Assembly: GCA_965247915.1 (NCBI GenBank)
Contig: OZ252048.1
Coordinates: forward strand, 3,224,001-3,288,000
Direction of reading: 5' to 3'
Length of the DNA: 64,000 nt
DNA from: JAKZRT01 sp965247915
GTDB taxonomy: Bacteria; Pseudomonadota; Alphaproteobacteria; Rhodobacterales; Rhodobacteraceae
Shown here in pieces: positions 1 through 8,317 of the stretch; position 1 is the stretch's first letter; each line of letters begins with the position of its first letter. The translations under genes and the position numbers were made by a program. The notes below the pieces were generated by a model that was not told where the DNA came from, did not search any database, and saw nothing but the letters and a program-made list of their open reading frames with translations.

Positions 1-122
1 TTGAGCCAGCTATCGAAATCTCACTGGGGCGCCCAACTTAAAGCAAGTTTGTAACAGCGGCCTATCAAAACTTGTGGCCGTAACACACCAGTGGTGCATC
101 GTAAGCGTCCGGTCTGACAGCC

Positions 123-698
123 TTATTTCCTTGGTTTTCCGGGCTTCCAGCGTTTTGCAAGCCTCAGCACTTCGAGTTTAAGTTCGTCGGTTTCAGGCTG
201 ATTGGGGTCGAAGGCGTCACCGTACCAGTCTTTGAGATGATCGTGCTCCGGGTGCTTTGGATCGGCCATGGCGTCGAGGAACTCGTAGTAGCCGGGGAAG
301 CCGCCGACACCTTCGGGCGGGCATTTGCCGGTGACCTCGGTCAGTCTGGGATAGAGTTCGCCGGGGATGGGATCAGTGATCCTGCCGATTCTGATTTTGT
401 GTTCCCAGCTGTCGCCAAAATCATAGATGTAGTTGATCGTCTTCTTGCCGGTGTCCTCGATCACGTGGCCTAGGGTGGTTTTGTTGGCGGGCAGGTCTTC
501 ACCGCCAAAATCGGGGTCCGCGATACCCCATGTGGCACGGGCTGCTTCGAACATGTAGAGATGCGAGTTGGTCCAGCCCATGGCGGCCTGCAGTGTCAGG
601 TGCAGCCGGTCCAGCCGGATATCGGCAGGCACCTGCAGGGTGCGGGTGACAGCGGGCTCGATGTCTTGCAGGGTGACTTTGATCTCGATGATGCTCAT
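123..698 (-). CDS. pRiA4b ORF-3-like passenger protein of IS66 A
   Basis: A 191-aa protein starting MSIIEIKVTLQDIEPAVTR. It is recognised as the plasmid pRiA4b ORF-3 family, a small alpha/beta domain often carried by IS elements with no proven role in transposition. The conserved stretches GWTNSHLYMF and YDFGDSWEHKI are present. The ATG at 698 overlaps the tnpC stop (ATGA), so translation is probably coupled; a longer reading frame upstream is only tnpC sequence in another frame. A close homologue ends the second IS66 element (9912). Because that copy is truncated, this one shows the full C terminus (KRWKPGKPRK). Confidence 0.85.
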   Translation of the reverse strand: MSIIEIKVTLQDIEPAVTRTLQVPADIRLDRLHLTLQAAMGWTNSHLYMFEAARATWGIADPDFGGEDLPANKTTLGHVIEDTGKKTINYIYDFGDSWEHKIRIGRITDPIPGELYPRLTEVTGKCPPEGVGGFPGYYEFLDAMADPKHPEHDHLKDWYGDAFDPNQPETDELKLEVLRLAKRWKPGKPRK

Positions 699-2218
699 GC
701 AGCGTCTTTCATGTGATGGTGGCTGCCCATGTTCCATGGCAGCAGGTCGTCGACTCTGGTGATCATGTAATCCGGGATACGGGCCAGGGTGTCGGCCAGC
801 CAACTGTGTGGGTTGATGCCGTTCAGCTTTGCTGTCTCGATCAGGGTATAGGCGATGGTGGCGGCCTTGCCACCAGCCTGCGAGCCGACGAAGAGGTAGT
901 TCTTGCGCCCCAAAGCAATACCTCTGATGGCCCGCTCGGCCGCATTATTGTCGATCTCGAGATGGCCATGTTCAAGGTATGGCCGGAGCCGTGGCAACCG
1001 GGTCAGCGCATAACGGATGGCCCCTGCAAGTGGCGATTTGCCAGAGATAGCGGGCAGTTGGGCACCCAGCCAATTGCCCAGGTCATCGAAGACGGGTCTG
1101 GCCTCGGCCTGCCGTATGGCGGTACGCTGATCCGGCGGCGATCCACGGGCCTCTTTCTTGATAGCGTAGAGCCCTGCTATCCGCTTGATCGCCTCTTCGG
1201 CGATGGCCGAGCCCTGGGCTTTATGCACATCGACGAACTTGCGCCGGATGTGGGCCATGCAGGCGACCTCGCGGATGTCGCCAGAACGGTAGAGGTTGTT
1301 GAATCCGGAATAGCCGTCCGCATGCATCCAGCCCTGGTATCTCTTCAAGTGATCCCTGGGATGTTGACCCCTGCGGTCCGGCGAGAACTGATACCAGGCA
1401 GCAGGCGGCGCCTCGCTGTCCCAGGGGCGCTCATCGCGTACGTAAGTCCATAGGCGGGCGGTCCGGGTTTTGCCTGCCCCGGGGGTTAACATCTTCACCG
1501 GCGTATCATCGGCAAACAATGCCTGGCCTGCTTGCACGTGTCGCCCGATGGCGTTTGCCAGCGGTTCCAAAAGAGCGGTGGATTTACCCACCCAATCCGC
1601 CAGAGTAGAGCGATCCAGATCAAGCCCGTTGCGCTCATAGATCTGGCTTTGCCGATAGAGCGGCAGATGGTCGGCGTATTTGCTGACCGGCACATGGGCC
1701 AACAGTCCTGGTCCAGGACGCCCGCGCTCAATCGGGCGCGAGGGCAATTGCGCCTGGGTGAAGTGATCACAGCAAGAACAGGCAAAACGGGGCCGGGTGA
1801 TCCGATTCACGATCAAGCGCCCCGGAACATATTCCAGTTCCTCGGCCACGTCCTCACCCAGGCGGCGCAACTTGCCGCCGCATTCGGCACAGGCATCATC
1901 ACCGGTAGCCAGTTCCACTTCCATGCGCGGAATATGATCCGGGATCGGTTTGCGCTTCGGTTTTTCTTTGGGAGCATCATTCGGCAGCCGCAGCCTGGCC
2001 GTCATCGCCGCTGTCGCAATCCCGCTCGTTTCCAGGGCCAGTTGCAGCTGCCCAATCATCTCAGACCGGCTGCCGTAACGGTGATGATTGTGCCCGGCCA
2101 GTTGATGTTTGAGCTTGGTAATCAGCAAAGCCTGCGACTTGACCTCCGCCAGTAAAAGCCGCGTGAACTTGCGCAACTCCTCAGGGTATTCCGGTAAGGC
2201 TCTAGCCACATCAATCAT
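695..2218 (-). CDS. tnpC: IS66 transposase TnpC
   Basis: A 507-aa DDE transposase of the IS66 family. It has an N-terminal coiled-coil/leucine-rich segment, then a zinc-finger-like CAECGGKLRRLGEDVAEELE region with a second CSCC cluster. The catalytic domain carries ADDTPVKM (first Asp), HADGYSGFNNLY (second Asp) and DNNAAERAIRGIALGRKNY (Glu region with the conserved C-terminal block). Length is normal for the family and the frame is uninterrupted. It follows tnpB by 60 bp and overlaps the passenger gene by 4 bp. Confidence 0.95.
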   Translation of the reverse strand: MIDVARALPEYPEELRKFTRLLLAEVKSQALLITKLKHQLAGHNHHRYGSRSEMIGQLQLALETSGIATAAMTARLRLPNDAPKEKPKRKPIPDHIPRMEVELATGDDACAECGGKLRRLGEDVAEELEYVPGRLIVNRITRPRFACSCCDHFTQAQLPSRPIERGRPGPGLLAHVPVSKYADHLPLYRQSQIYERNGLDLDRSTLADWVGKSTALLEPLANAIGRHVQAGQALFADDTPVKMLTPGAGKTRTARLWTYVRDERPWDSEAPPAAWYQFSPDRRGQHPRDHLKRYQGWMHADGYSGFNNLYRSGDIREVACMAHIRRKFVDVHKAQGSAIAEEAIKRIAGLYAIKKEARGSPPDQRTAIRQAEARPVFDDLGNWLGAQLPAISGKSPLAGAIRYALTRLPRLRPYLEHGHLEIDNNAAERAIRGIALGRKNYLFVGSQAGGKAATIAYTLIETAKLNGINPHSWLADTLARIPDYMITRVDDLLPWNMGSHHHMKDAA

Positions 2219-2278
2219 GGTTGATAGTTAGCAAATCAAGGAGCTTTAGGGAATCCCCAAAGCACTGATCCGGCCAGA

Positions 2279-2626
2279 TTATCCCGCCTTCAGGGGCCGC
2301 CAGGTTCGCTGCGGAATGCGCCAGTCGATACCCTCAAGAAGCATCGCCAGTTGTGCCGGTGTCAGCGCCACCTTGCCGTCTTTGGCCGATGGCCAGACAA
2401 ACCGGCCCTTCTCAAGACGTTTGGAAAACAGGCACGCTCCCTGACCGTCCCACCAGATGATCTTGATCAAATCACCACGCCGTCCCCGGAACACGAACAA
2501 GTGGCCATTGAACGGGTCTTGCTGCAATGTCTGCTCTGCCTGGGCTGCCAGCGTCGCAAACCCCCTCCGCATGTCTGTGACCCCTGAGGCCAGCCATACC
2601 TTTGTGTTCACAGGCACCGGGATCAC
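2279..2626 (-). CDS. tnpB: IS66 accessory protein TnpB
   Basis: A 115-aa protein of the IS66 Orf2/TnpB family, starting MIPVPVNTKVWLASGVTDMR, with the family hallmark DMRRGFATLAAQAEQ and the central KIIWWDGQGACLFSKRLEKG. TnpB is needed for transposition of IS66 elements but its biochemical role is unknown. The ATG at 2626 overlaps the stop of the tnpA remnant (ATGA). The gene is intact. Confidence 0.93.
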   Translation of the reverse strand: MIPVPVNTKVWLASGVTDMRRGFATLAAQAEQTLQQDPFNGHLFVFRGRRGDLIKIIWWDGQGACLFSKRLEKGRFVWPSAKDGKVALTPAQLAMLLEGIDWRIPQRTWRPLKAG

Positions 2627-2825
2627 GCCGACAGACCACGGATCAAAAGGGCGAGCGCCTCGGGATCGTAGGCACCGTTGACCCGGAGCCGGTGCCCGCC
2701 CGCAATGTCAATCTCGATCATGCCAGAGATTGAATCTGCATCACCCGCCAGAGGTGCGCCTTCGTCATGGGCTTGGCCGACAATCTCGACTGGCAGGAAA
2801 CAGGGTGCGTCCATCCCTTCCGTTG
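2623..2825 (-). pseudogene. tnpA: IS66 tnpA, C-terminal remnant
   Basis: The frame is open from the breakpoint at 2825 to the stop at 2623 (about 66 codons). It contains MIEIDIAGGHRLRVNGAYD, typical of the TnpA C terminus next to TnpB. The N-terminal helix-turn-helix half is missing. The IS3-type element starting at 2826 replaced it, and nothing resembling the missing half follows that element at 4336. The upstream part was therefore deleted and not just displaced. Confidence 0.85.
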
Positions 2826-2910
2826 TGTCTGACGTCAGCGCCTTTGGGACAGATATGAGGGTTTAGCATCAGGAGGATTTCTGGTTCATCGCAACCGTCA
2901 AGGAGTGAAG

Positions 2911-3285
2911 ATGAACAAGCAATCCGGAACCAGCAAAGCCTCGGCTGACAGGCTGGTCAAAACCATCCGCCGCAAGACCCGGCAAACGTATTCAGCCGAG
3001 GAGAAGATCCGCATTGTTTTGGCGGGTCTTCGGGGCGAGGAAAGCATCTCAGCACTGTGTCGCCGCGAGGGCATCTCAGAGAGTCTGTATTACAGCTGGT
3101 CCAAGGAGTTCCCCGAAGCAGGGAAACGCCGTCTGTCCGGCGATACGGCGCGTCAGGCGACGTCACCCGAGGTGAAGGAGCTACGTTCTGAGGCCTTGGC
3201 ATTGAAAGAATGTGTGGCCGACTTGATCCTGGAAAACCGTCTGCTCAAAAAAAGCATGACAGGGGATGGGGGATACGAGGAATGA
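2911..3285 (+). CDS. IS3-type OrfA (HTH protein)
   Basis: About 124 aa. It carries a helix-turn-helix (EEKIRIVLAGLRGEESISAL, then CRREGISESLYYSWSKEF) followed by a C-terminal leucine/lysine-rich coiled coil (ENRLLKKS), the standard DNA-binding and multimerisation half of an IS3-type transposase. I chose the ATG at 2911 because AGGAG lies five bases upstream; a GTG at 2905 is the alternative. The stop overlaps the OrfB start (ATGA). Confidence 0.88.
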   Translation: MNKQSGTSKASADRLVKTIRRKTRQTYSAEEKIRIVLAGLRGEESISALCRREGISESLYYSWSKEFPEAGKRRLSGDTARQATSPEVKELRSEALALKECVADLILENRLLKKSMTGDGGYEE

Positions 3286-4262
3286 GGTATCCAGCGTCAG
3301 AGAAGTTGGAAATCATCCGCACCGTTGAGGGGTCCCATCTGCCTGCGAAGCAAACCTTGGATATGCTGGGCATTCCGCGCACCACATTCTACCGATGGTA
3401 TGACCGCTATGTCGAAGGCGGCTTTGACGCCCTGGCGGATCGCTCACCCTGCCCAAAGTCGGTCTGGAACCGCATTCCCCAAGATCGGCGAGACGATCTG
3501 ATTGAATTTGCACTGGAGCACGAGGCGCTGACGACCCGGGAACTGGCGGTAAAGTATACCGATGAGAAGCAGTATTTTATCTCTGAATCATCGGTTTACC
3601 GCTTTCTGAAGGAAGCTGATCTGATCACCGCGCCCGACTATGTTGTGATCAAAGCTGCCGACGAGTTCACGGACAAAACCACCGCTATCAACCAGATGTG
3701 GCAAACCGACTTCACCTACTTCAGGATCATTGGCTGGGGTTGGTATTATCTCAGCACGATCCTGGACGATTACAGCCGCTACATCATCGCCTGGAAGCTC
3801 TGCACAAACATGCGGGCCGAGGACGTGGCGGCGACGATTGAGCTGGCCCTGGCGGCGTCAGGTTGTGATCAGGCGGTTGTGAGACACAAGCCCCGTCTGC
3901 TGAGCGATAACGGCTCTTGCTACATCTCTGGCGACCTGGCCGAATGGCTCGAGGATCGACAGATGGACCACGTTCGCGGTGCGCCGTTCCATCCGCAAAC
4001 CCAGGGGAAGATCGAGCGCTGGCATCAGACGATGAAGAACCGGGTTTTGCTGGAAAACTACTATCTGCCCGGCGATCTTAAACGCCAGATCGGGGCCTTC
4101 GTCGATTACTACAACAACCAGCGCTACCACGAGAGCCTGAACAACGTCACACCCGCCGACGTCTACTTCGGGCGCGGCAAGGCCATCATCAGAGAAAGGG
4201 AAAAGATCAAGAAACTGACAATCCGACAACGCCGCTTGCAACATCAAAAACTCGCGGCATAA
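3282..4262 (+). CDS. IS3-type OrfB transposase (rve/DDE)
   Basis: A 326-aa transposase starting MRYPASEKLEIIRTVEGS. It has a helix-turn-helix-like region (LDMLGIPRTTFYRWYDRY) and then a retroviral-integrase-like core with QTDFTYFRI (Asp 1), LSDNGSCYISGD (Asp 2) and HPQTQGKIERWHQTMKNR (Glu). The start at 3282 gives an ATGA overlap with OrfA. Reading of OrfB by reinitiation or by frameshifting are both possible; the frame also stays open upstream into OrfA. Intact. Confidence 0.92.
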   Translation: MRYPASEKLEIIRTVEGSHLPAKQTLDMLGIPRTTFYRWYDRYVEGGFDALADRSPCPKSVWNRIPQDRRDDLIEFALEHEALTTRELAVKYTDEKQYFISESSVYRFLKEADLITAPDYVVIKAADEFTDKTTAINQMWQTDFTYFRIIGWGWYYLSTILDDYSRYIIAWKLCTNMRAEDVAATIELALAASGCDQAVVRHKPRLLSDNGSCYISGDLAEWLEDRQMDHVRGAPFHPQTQGKIERWHQTMKNRVLLENYYLPGDLKRQIGAFVDYYNNQRYHESLNNVTPADVYFGRGKAIIREREKIKKLTIRQRRLQHQKLAA

Positions 4263-4335
4263 TCAATCACACAAACGAACCAGAGCCTCCAAAACTCAAA
4301 CCGCTCTGATGTCCCATTTTATATGACGACGGACA

Positions 4336-4848
4336 ACGATAATCCCTGATTTTGCAGCAATGGAAAGCACCAGGTTGGCGTTCTACTATGTAGCCTGCAT
4401 TCTGATGGTGATTAGTTTTGCCGCCATGTACCGGCTGGTGAACACTCGGCTGGGCCATCTGTGCCGGTCGATGCAGCAAAATGAAGAACTAGCGTCTTCG
4501 ATCGGGGTGAATATCGCCTATATCCGCATTGTTATTTTCGCCATTGCTTCCTTCTTTGGCGGCATCGGCGGGGCGATGTTTGGCTCCATCGCGCAATCGG
4601 TTTATCCATCCACATTTGTTGTGGCCGACTCGATCAATTTCATGCTCAACACGTTTCTCGGCGGTCTGGGATATGTGTTTGGCCCGATGCTGGGAACTCT
4701 GGTTTTGTATTTTGGCTGGGACCTCCTGTTTGAGGCCGGTAAATACCAATTGCTGATCTACGCCGGCGCAATGATCCTCTTGATCCGCTTTCTACCAAAC
4801 GGCCTGCTGAGCATCCGTTTTGCCACACGCAAGTCTGGCTCGAAATGA
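4336..4848 (+). pseudogene. livM: livM-type permease, C-terminal remnant
   Basis: The frame is open from the IS junction (first residues TIIPDFAA) to the stop at 4848, about 170 codons. It contains hydrophobic segments and the LivM-like NTRLGHLCRSMQQNEELASS followed by GVNIAYIRIVIFAIASFFGG, which is the EAA-type cytoplasmic loop region of branched-chain amino acid permeases. LivM proteins are normally about 300-400 aa, so roughly half is missing. The other expected components (livH and a binding protein) are absent to the left, where IS sequence begins. The stop overlaps the livG start (ATGA at 4845). Confidence 0.88.
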
Positions 4849-5624
4849 GCGCTCTTGTACAAGTCAAGAACGTCACCAAGAAGTTCGGTGGCCTTACCGC
4901 CGTTCACAATATCACCTTCGATGTGGCAGAACACGAAATCCTGTCGGTGATCGGACCCAATGGCGCGGGCAAATCCACGCTGTTCAAGATGATCACTTCG
5001 TTTCTGCATACCACTTCCGGCGAAGTGCTATTTAGGGGCGAGAAGATATCGAACCTGCGGCCCCATGTGGTAGCGCGTAAAGGCGTTGTCCGCACCTTTC
5101 AGGAAACCACGATTTTCAAAAGCATGACCGTACGCGAAAGTGTAATTGTGTCCCAGCATTTGCGGTCCACGTCATCGCTCGCAGGTTACTTTTGGGGGTC
5201 GAAAGCAGCACAGAATGATATTGAAAATTTCGGCAAAAGCGCTGATGAAATTCTTGAATTTCTGGGACTTGGTGACATTCGAAACGAACTTGCGTCCAAT
5301 TTACCGCAAGGGCACCTAAGAGCACTTGGAATAGCCATTGGATTGGCGACAGACCCTACCGTATTGCTTTTGGACGAGCCTTTTGCGGGTATGAACCATG
5401 AAGAGACTATGCGGACGGTCGAGCTGGTAAGATCGGTTCGGGACCGGGGGTTGACTGTCTTGCTGGTCGAGCACGACATGGCCGCAGTGATGTCCATTTC
5501 CGACCGGATCATTGTGCTCAACTTTGGCAAAATGATCGCCGAAGGCACTCCTAGGGATATCCAAAACAACAAGAATGTCATTGAGGCCTATCTGGGCAGC
5601 GAAGATGACGCGATTGGGGTATGA
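4845..5624 (+). CDS. livG: LivG-type ABC transporter ATPase
   Basis: A 259-aa ATPase of the branched-chain amino acid (HAAT) family. Visible motifs are Walker A GPNGAGKSTLFK, Q-loop VRTFQETTIF, Walker B VLLLDEPFAGM and the switch region LLVEHDM. The signature motif is unusual (LPQGHLRALGIA where LPYGxQRRLEIA is typical) but in the right place. The C-terminal IAEGTPRDI is typical of LivG. The start overlaps livM. Since livM is decapitated, the transporter is probably non-functional unless a permease is supplied elsewhere. Confidence 0.92.
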   Translation: MSALVQVKNVTKKFGGLTAVHNITFDVAEHEILSVIGPNGAGKSTLFKMITSFLHTTSGEVLFRGEKISNLRPHVVARKGVVRTFQETTIFKSMTVRESVIVSQHLRSTSSLAGYFWGSKAAQNDIENFGKSADEILEFLGLGDIRNELASNLPQGHLRALGIAIGLATDPTVLLLDEPFAGMNHEETMRTVELVRSVRDRGLTVLLVEHDMAAVMSISDRIIVLNFGKMIAEGTPRDIQNNKNVIEAYLGSEDDAIGV

Positions 5625-5627
5625 GAG

Positions 5628-6350
5628 ATGACTGAAATGCTGAATTTCAAAGATGCGGAGTTGTACTACGATCACGTCTATGCGCTCAAAGGCGTTTCGA
5701 TTTACCTAGAAGAGGGCGAGACGGTCGCGTTGATCGGCGCAAACGGCGCGGGCAAGTCTTCGATACTGAAAGCGATTACAGGATTGGCGAAAATTGATAA
5801 GGGTTCGGTCCATTTTCTGGGGCAACAGATCAACGGCCACTCTGCATCAGATATTGTGACCATGGGTATCACGATGGTGCCCGAGGGACGCCGCGTATTT
5901 CCTTTCATGTCCGTAAAAGACAATCTTTTGATGGGCGCCTTTTCACGCTCGGACAAAGTCGGGATAAACCATTCACTGGCCGGCGTCCTTGAACGGTTCC
6001 CGCGGCTCAAGGAACGATTTTCACAGGCCGCCGGAACCCTGTCAGGCGGCGAACAGCAGATGCTGGTAATTGGTCGCGCTTTGATGGCCAAGCCTAGACT
6101 TTTGCTGCTGGATGAGCCGTCGCTTGGAATCGCGCCCAAGCTGGTGCAGGATATTGCGCGCTCGATCGTGGCGATCAATCGCGACGAAGGCGTGTCGGTT
6201 CTGCTGGTTGAGCAAAACTCAAGAATGGCCCTTAGCATTTCGAACCGCGCTTATGCAATGACAACTGGCAATGTTGCGATTTCGGGTGAGTCCAAAGAAT
6301 TGCTGCACGATGATCGGATCAAGGCAGCATATCTGGGTGGTGAAGTATGA
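5628..6350 (+). CDS. livF: LivF-type ABC transporter ATPase
   Basis: A 240-aa ATPase with Walker A GANGAGKSSILK, signature LSGGEQQMLVIGRAL, Walker B LLLLDEPSLGI and the LivF-specific VPEGRRVFPFMSVKDNL. It starts three bases after the livG stop, and the racemase begins eight bases after its own stop, so the three genes form one transcript. Family members energise uptake of branched-chain amino acids, amides or urea-like compounds. The neighbouring racemase makes a hydantoin- or ureide-type substrate plausible, by inference only. Confidence 0.93.
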   Translation: MTEMLNFKDAELYYDHVYALKGVSIYLEEGETVALIGANGAGKSSILKAITGLAKIDKGSVHFLGQQINGHSASDIVTMGITMVPEGRRVFPFMSVKDNLLMGAFSRSDKVGINHSLAGVLERFPRLKERFSQAAGTLSGGEQQMLVIGRALMAKPRLLLLDEPSLGIAPKLVQDIARSIVAINRDEGVSVLLVEQNSRMALSISNRAYAMTTGNVAISGESKELLHDDRIKAAYLGGEV

Positions 6351-6358
6351 GGTGATTT

Positions 6359-7081
6359 ATGAAAATTCTTGTTGTTAACCCAAACACGACCGCGTCGATG
6401 ACGACAAAAATAGGTGTCGCAGCCAGGGCCGTTGCCCGACCTGACACAGAGATTGTCGCGACCAACTCGCAGGACGGTCCTGCAAGCATTGAGGGGTATC
6501 TGGATGTGGCGGTTTGTCTGCCCGGTCTTTTGGCAGAGGTGCAAAAACATCCCGACGCGGATGCCATTGTTGTCGCATGCTTTGATGACACCGGGGTCGA
6601 CGCCGTGCGATGTCTGGTGGATGTGCCTGTTATCGGGATCGGCGAGGCCGCGTTTCACGCCGCCAGCATGATCGCGACCAAATTCAGCGTGGTTACAACC
6701 CTCACGCGCTCGGTGGCGGGGCTTGAGGCCAAACTCGCCCGGTATGGGTTTGCCGCGCGCTGCGCCAAAATCCGGGCGACTGAAATCCCGGTGCTGAAGC
6801 TTGAACAGAACGATCCGGCCACGATCGGCAAGATCCGCCGCGAAATCAAAACCGCGATTGAAGTGGACGGAGCCGAGGCGATAGTTCTGGGCTGCGCGGG
6901 TATGGCCGATTTCGTGCAGCAGTTATCGCAGGACTTGGGGCTGCCGGTCGTGGATGGTGTGGCTTGTGCTGTGACGATGGCAGAGGCTCTCGTTGCAGCT
7001 GGTCTGAAAACCTCGAAAGTCGGCGCATACGAAAAACCAGAGGGCGCAAATTCCGGGCAGATGAAAATTGCGGCGGTCTAA
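6359..7081 (+). CDS. hydantoin/allantoin racemase-like protein (Asp/Glu racemase family)
   Basis: A 240-aa protein of the HyuE/AllR-type Asp/Glu racemase family, which interconverts enantiomers of 5-substituted hydantoins or allantoin by a two-cysteine mechanism. It starts MKILVVNPNTTASMT, as in the family. Both catalytic cysteines are visible, in IVVACFDDTGVDA (about residue 79) and IVLGCAGMADF (about residue 181). The start has GAGGTG upstream. It is the last gene of the liv-type operon. Compare the paralogue at 57055, which lacks both cysteines. Confidence 0.85.
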   Translation: MKILVVNPNTTASMTTKIGVAARAVARPDTEIVATNSQDGPASIEGYLDVAVCLPGLLAEVQKHPDADAIVVACFDDTGVDAVRCLVDVPVIGIGEAAFHAASMIATKFSVVTTLTRSVAGLEAKLARYGFAARCAKIRATEIPVLKLEQNDPATIGKIRREIKTAIEVDGAEAIVLGCAGMADFVQQLSQDLGLPVVDGVACAVTMAEALVAAGLKTSKVGAYEKPEGANSGQMKIAAV

Positions 7082-7093
7082 AGCATATTGCAT

Positions 7094-7369
7094 TTAATCT
7101 GAGGCATATCCCGCGGCCTTGAGGAAGTTCCAGCATTGGTCTGGGTCGAAGAGATCACAAATGTCGCTGAGGGCGTCAAAGAGGGCATCGAAGGTTCTTG
7201 CTCCAACCCTTCGCAGGTGAGCTTTCAACTTTGAGAACGCCATTTCGATCGGGTTAAGATCCGGGGAGTAGGGTGGCAGGAACAAGAACCGGCATCCGCG
7301 CGCCCTCAACGCCTGTGCCGCGCGGTGGCTTTTGTGGGTGGAAAGATTGTCGAGAATGACCACAGTTCC
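7094..7369 (-). pseudogene. IS630 transposase, C-terminal remnant
   Basis: About 92 codons matching the C terminus of an IS630-type transposase. It contains TVVILDNLSTHKS (second catalytic Asp) and PPYSPDLNPIEMAFSKLKAHL (catalytic Glu region). The frame runs into an IS66 terminus at 7370 (GTAAGCGGTG), so the N-terminal two-thirds is lost. The stop is only 13 bp from the racemase stop, so this end of the element sits right behind the liv-type operon. Confidence 0.85.
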
Positions 7370-7478
7370 GTAAGCGGTGCGTTGACCCCACCTTCCTGAA
7401 TGCTGCTTGATCTGCGAGTCCGTTGCCAAGTGTAGATTGGGAAGGGAGGTCGCTTTGGTAGGACATATATCGCACCAT

Positions 7479-7913
7479 ATGGAGGACATTGGCCGGATGG
7501 AGGTTCTGGTCGGGCCTTCTGGCAAGCGGCGGTGGTCGGATGCGTTTAAGGGCCGGGTTGTTGCGGAGACGCTGGTGCCGGGCGTTACGGTCAATGAGGT
7601 CGCGCGGCGGCATGATCTTCGAGCCAATCATTTGTCCACGTGGCGACGGTTGGCCAAGGATGGCAAGCTTGTTGTGCCTGATTTGGCAGGTGCAGAGTTT
7701 GCGCCGGTTGTTTTGGAAGCTGAACCTGCGCCTGCGCCACGGCCTATGATACCCGACGGTCCGGCGGTTGTTGTGATTATCGGCAATATTGCCGTTCAGC
7801 TTGATGCGGCCACGTCAGCAGCCCGCATTGCCGAGATTGCCCATGCCTTGACTGCGCCCACGTCAGCAGCCCGCATTGCCGAGATTGCCCATGCCTTGAC
7901 TGCGCCCACGTGA
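7479..7913 (+). CDS. tnpA: IS66 TnpA with a duplicated C terminus
   Basis: About 144 aa. It has a helix-turn-helix (KRRWSDAFKGRVVAETLVPG, then VNEVARRHDLRANHLSTWRR) as in IS66/IS3 OrfA proteins, and the TnpA tail IIGNIAVQLDAATSAARIAE. The tail is followed by an exact in-frame repeat of 16 residues, encoded by a 48-bp tandem duplication (7811-7906). I chose the ATG at 7479; in-frame starts at 7407 and 7497 are alternatives. The stop overlaps the tnpB GTG start (GTGA at 7910). Confidence 0.85.
   Translation: MEDIGRMEVLVGPSGKRRWSDAFKGRVVAETLVPGVTVNEVARRHDLRANHLSTWRRLAKDGKLVVPDLAGAEFAPVVLEAEPAPAPRPMIPDGPAVVVIIGNIAVQLDAATSAARIAEIAHALTAPTSAARIAEIAHALTAPT
7811..7906 (+). repeat. 48-bp perfect tandem duplication in tnpA
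   Basis: Two identical 48-bp units (7811-7858 and 7859-7906), each starting CACGTCAGCAGCCCGC, followed by a partial third start (CACGT). The unit is a multiple of three, so it adds 16 residues (TSAARIAEIAHALTAP) without disturbing the tnpA/tnpB overlap. It looks like a recent slippage or recombination event. Confidence 0.95.
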
Positions 7914-8263
7914 TCTTACCGTCGAACCGGGTGCGGATTGTTGTGGCGACCAAGCCTGTGGACTTCCGCAAGGGACATGACGGGCTGGCAGCGCTGGTCA
8001 AAAACGAACTGCGCAAAGAGCCGTTTACTGGAACTGTATTTGTGTTCCGCTCAAAGCGGGCGGACCGGCTGAAGCTGCTCTACAGGGACGGCACCGGTCT
8101 GGTGATGGCGTACAAGCGGCTGGAGGAACACACCTTCACCTGGCCTGCCATCAAAGATGGTCTGATGGCCCTGAACCACGCCCAGTTTGAGGCTCTGTTC
8201 TCGGGGTTGGACTGGCGTAAAGTGAGGGCTTTGACAGTGCGCCCGCCGACTGCGGCAGAGTGA
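7910..8263 (+). CDS. tnpB: IS66 accessory protein TnpB
   Basis: A 117-aa TnpB/Orf2 protein starting at a GTG that overlaps the tnpA stop (MILPSNRVRIVVATKPVDFR). The family motif DFRKGHDGLAALVKNEL and the central KLLYRDGTGLVMAYKRLEE are present. Intact. Confidence 0.93.
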   Translation: MILPSNRVRIVVATKPVDFRKGHDGLAALVKNELRKEPFTGTVFVFRSKRADRLKLLYRDGTGLVMAYKRLEEHTFTWPAIKDGLMALNHAQFEALFSGLDWRKVRALTVRPPTAAE

Positions 8264-8317
8264 ATCAGGCAGGCTTTTGCGCGGGCGGTTGGTGGCACTT
8301 TTTGATAAATATCCACC

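Larger units (their letters stand above)
101..2825 (-). mobile_element. IS66-family element A, 5' side of tnpA lost
   Basis: The element is read on the minus strand as tnpA (fragment), tnpB, tnpC and a pRiA4b-like passenger. Its downstream end is visible at 101, where the sequence starts GTAAGCGTCC; GTAAGCG is the IS66-type terminus also found at 7370. The other end is missing because an IS3-type element begins at 2826 inside tnpA. ATGA overlaps join tnpA/tnpB and tnpC/passenger. No target duplication can be tested because only one end survives. The element cannot transpose by itself, since tnpA and one terminal repeat are gone. Confidence 0.85.
2826..4335 (+). mobile_element. IS3-type two-ORF element, copy 1 (1510 bp)
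   Basis: The ends were defined by comparison with the near-identical copy at 41298-42807: left TGTCTGACGTCAG, right (reverse complement) TGTCCGTCGTCAT. Flanks are TTCCGTTG on the left and ACGATAAT on the right, so there is no target duplication, unlike copy 2. The left flank is IS66 tnpA and the right flank is the middle of livM. This is best explained by an adjacent deletion or inter-copy recombination after insertion. I saw only two base differences from copy 2, one of which changes Lys to Arg in OrfA. Confidence 0.9.

Noticed and set aside
713..1453. Plus-strand open frame opposite IS66 tnpC
   Set aside because: Antisense shadow of a clear transposase; no independent ribosome binding site or family similarity.
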